Positions 6,186 through 6,810 of a stretch of 6,810 bases of DNA are shown piece after piece. Within the stretch, counting starts at the first letter, position 1. Every line of letters starts with the position of its first letter. Source of the stretch: Sediminispirochaeta sp. (lineage in GTDB: Bacteria; Spirochaetota; Spirochaetia; DSM-16054; Sediminispirochaetaceae). The notes under the pieces are model-generated. The model was not told where the DNA came from, searched no databases, and was given only the letters and a program-made list of their open reading frames with translations. Where the stretch lies: contig DSBN01000291.1 of assembly GCA_011046055.1 (NCBI GenBank), positions 1 through 6,810 on the forward strand. The letters run 5' to 3'. The position numbers and the translations under genes were made by a program.

Positions 6186-6810
6186 ATGGCCTTGATAAGT
6201 ATAAAAGATCTCAGCCTGAGCTTCGGCGGACCCCCGCTGCTCGACCGAGTGGAGCTGCATATAGAAGAGGGTGATCGGCTCTGCCTGCTCGGTAGGAACG
6301 GCACTGGAAAATCCACCCTATTGAAGCTCATCGCCGGCGATCTAAAGCCCGATTCCGGAGAAATCACCTGGAGAAAAGGCCTCGTCGCCGCCTACCTCCC
6401 CCAGGACTCTCGCCCCCAAGAGCAGGGAACGCTGATCGACCTGGTCCTGGAGCAGGCCGAAAGCCGCCTCTCCGCGGAACAGGCTCTTTCCCTCTTCGAC
6501 CTGGACCCGGACCGGGAGATCGGCTCCCTCTCCGGCGGCGAGCGGCGGCGGGTCTACCTGGCTCGGACCGTAGCCACCGGGGCGGAGGTCCTGCTGCTGG
6601 ACGAACCGACCAACCACTTGGACATAGACACCATCGCCGCCCTGGAGGAGTACCTGCTGCGTCGGGTGAAAACCCTGCTCTTCGTCACCCACGACCGCAG
6701 CTTCGCCAAGAATCTGGCCAACCGGGTCGCCGAAATCGACCGGGGCAGCCTCTACGCCTTCCGCACCGACTACGAGAGCTTCCTCGAACGGCGGGAGCAG
6801 ATGATCGAGG
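6186..6810 (+). CDS. uup: Uup-like ABC-F ATPase (3' end beyond window)
   Basis: 208 residues are visible and the frame stays open to the right edge. The protein is soluble with no membrane segment. The start MALISIKDLSLSFGGPPLLD and the segment LHIEEGDRLCLLGRNGTGKS resemble E. coli Uup. Motifs are Walker A GRNGTGKST (36-44), Q-loop Gln73 (YLPQD), signature LSGGE (115-119), Walker B with LLLDEPTNHLD (136-146) and FVTHDRSF, followed by the Uup-like AEIDRGSLYAF. Uup belongs to the ABC-F family of duplicated ATPases that act on ribosomes or, for Uup, are linked to precise excision of transposons. Only the first ATPase domain is in the window. The segment between Q-loop and signature is about 42 residues, roughly 45 shorter than I recall for E. 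coli Uup. ATG 6186 gives the conserved N-terminus; its ribosome site is weak, and an out-of-frame ATG at 6179 is not used. Confidence 0.9.
   Translation, partial: MALISIKDLSLSFGGPPLLDRVELHIEEGDRLCLLGRNGTGKSTLLKLIAGDLKPDSGEITWRKGLVAAYLPQDSRPQEQGTLIDLVLEQAESRLSAEQALSLFDLDPDREIGSLSGGERRRVYLARTVATGAEVLLLDEPTNHLDIDTIAALEEYLLRRVKTLLFVTHDRSFAKNLANRVAEIDRGSLYAFRTDYESFLERREQMIE

Noticed and set aside
5651..6274. Plus-strand open frame of 207 codons spanning the ABC ATPase, the intergenic palindrome and the Uup start
   Set aside because: It is antisense to the ATPase, crosses the promoter and palindrome, and ends inside the Uup frame; the protein shows no family motif.

Overview
The window comes from an anaerobic bacterium. 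The evidence is an intact tungsten-type aldehyde:ferredoxin oxidoreductase (AOR), two sigma70-like promoters (TTGACA-17-TACAAT and TTGACC-17-TACATT), strong GGAGG ribosome binding sites and a Uup-like ABC-F ATPase. The sequence does not settle the lineage; a spirochaete or a Firmicutes/deltaproteobacteria-like anaerobe would fit, and this is only a guess. Coding density is high and the genes form three blocks.

Left block (about 1-3215, plus strand): a tungsten-enzyme module. It opens with the 3' part of a radical SAM/SPASM protein of the kind that accompanies tungsten-cofactor oxidoreductases. A 194-base gap follows. It holds a near-consensus promoter and a leader RNA whose 3' core (gcctcccgtgtttggaaagg) matches the Moco/tungsten-cofactor riboswitch. 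The last arm of that RNA can pair either inside the aptamer or with the Shine-Dalgarno sequence of the next gene. Next is a complete AOR (601 aa) with all four cluster cysteines, whose stop codon overlaps the start of a MoaD/ThiS-like protein ending in Gly-Gly. Together these read as a cofactor-controlled AOR with its maturation protein and a sulfur-carrier-type partner.

Middle block (3260-6001, minus strand): four genes that overlap end to end by 11-17 bases. In transcription order they are an ABC ATPase, an ABC permease, a YtrA-type GntR regulator and a membrane-anchored DUF2807 (GIN-domain) protein. The promoter lies just upstream. Its predicted start site falls within an AGTGTA-N12-TACACT inverted repeat, so the regulator probably represses its own operon. 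By analogy with YtrA systems the transporter may respond to envelope stress.

Right block (6042-6810): a divergent intergenic region containing a 49-base near-perfect palindrome flanked by exact 10-base direct repeats. It is followed by the 5' part of a Uup-like ABC-F ATPase whose first domain has an unusually short segment between Q-loop and signature motif. This gene runs off the right edge.
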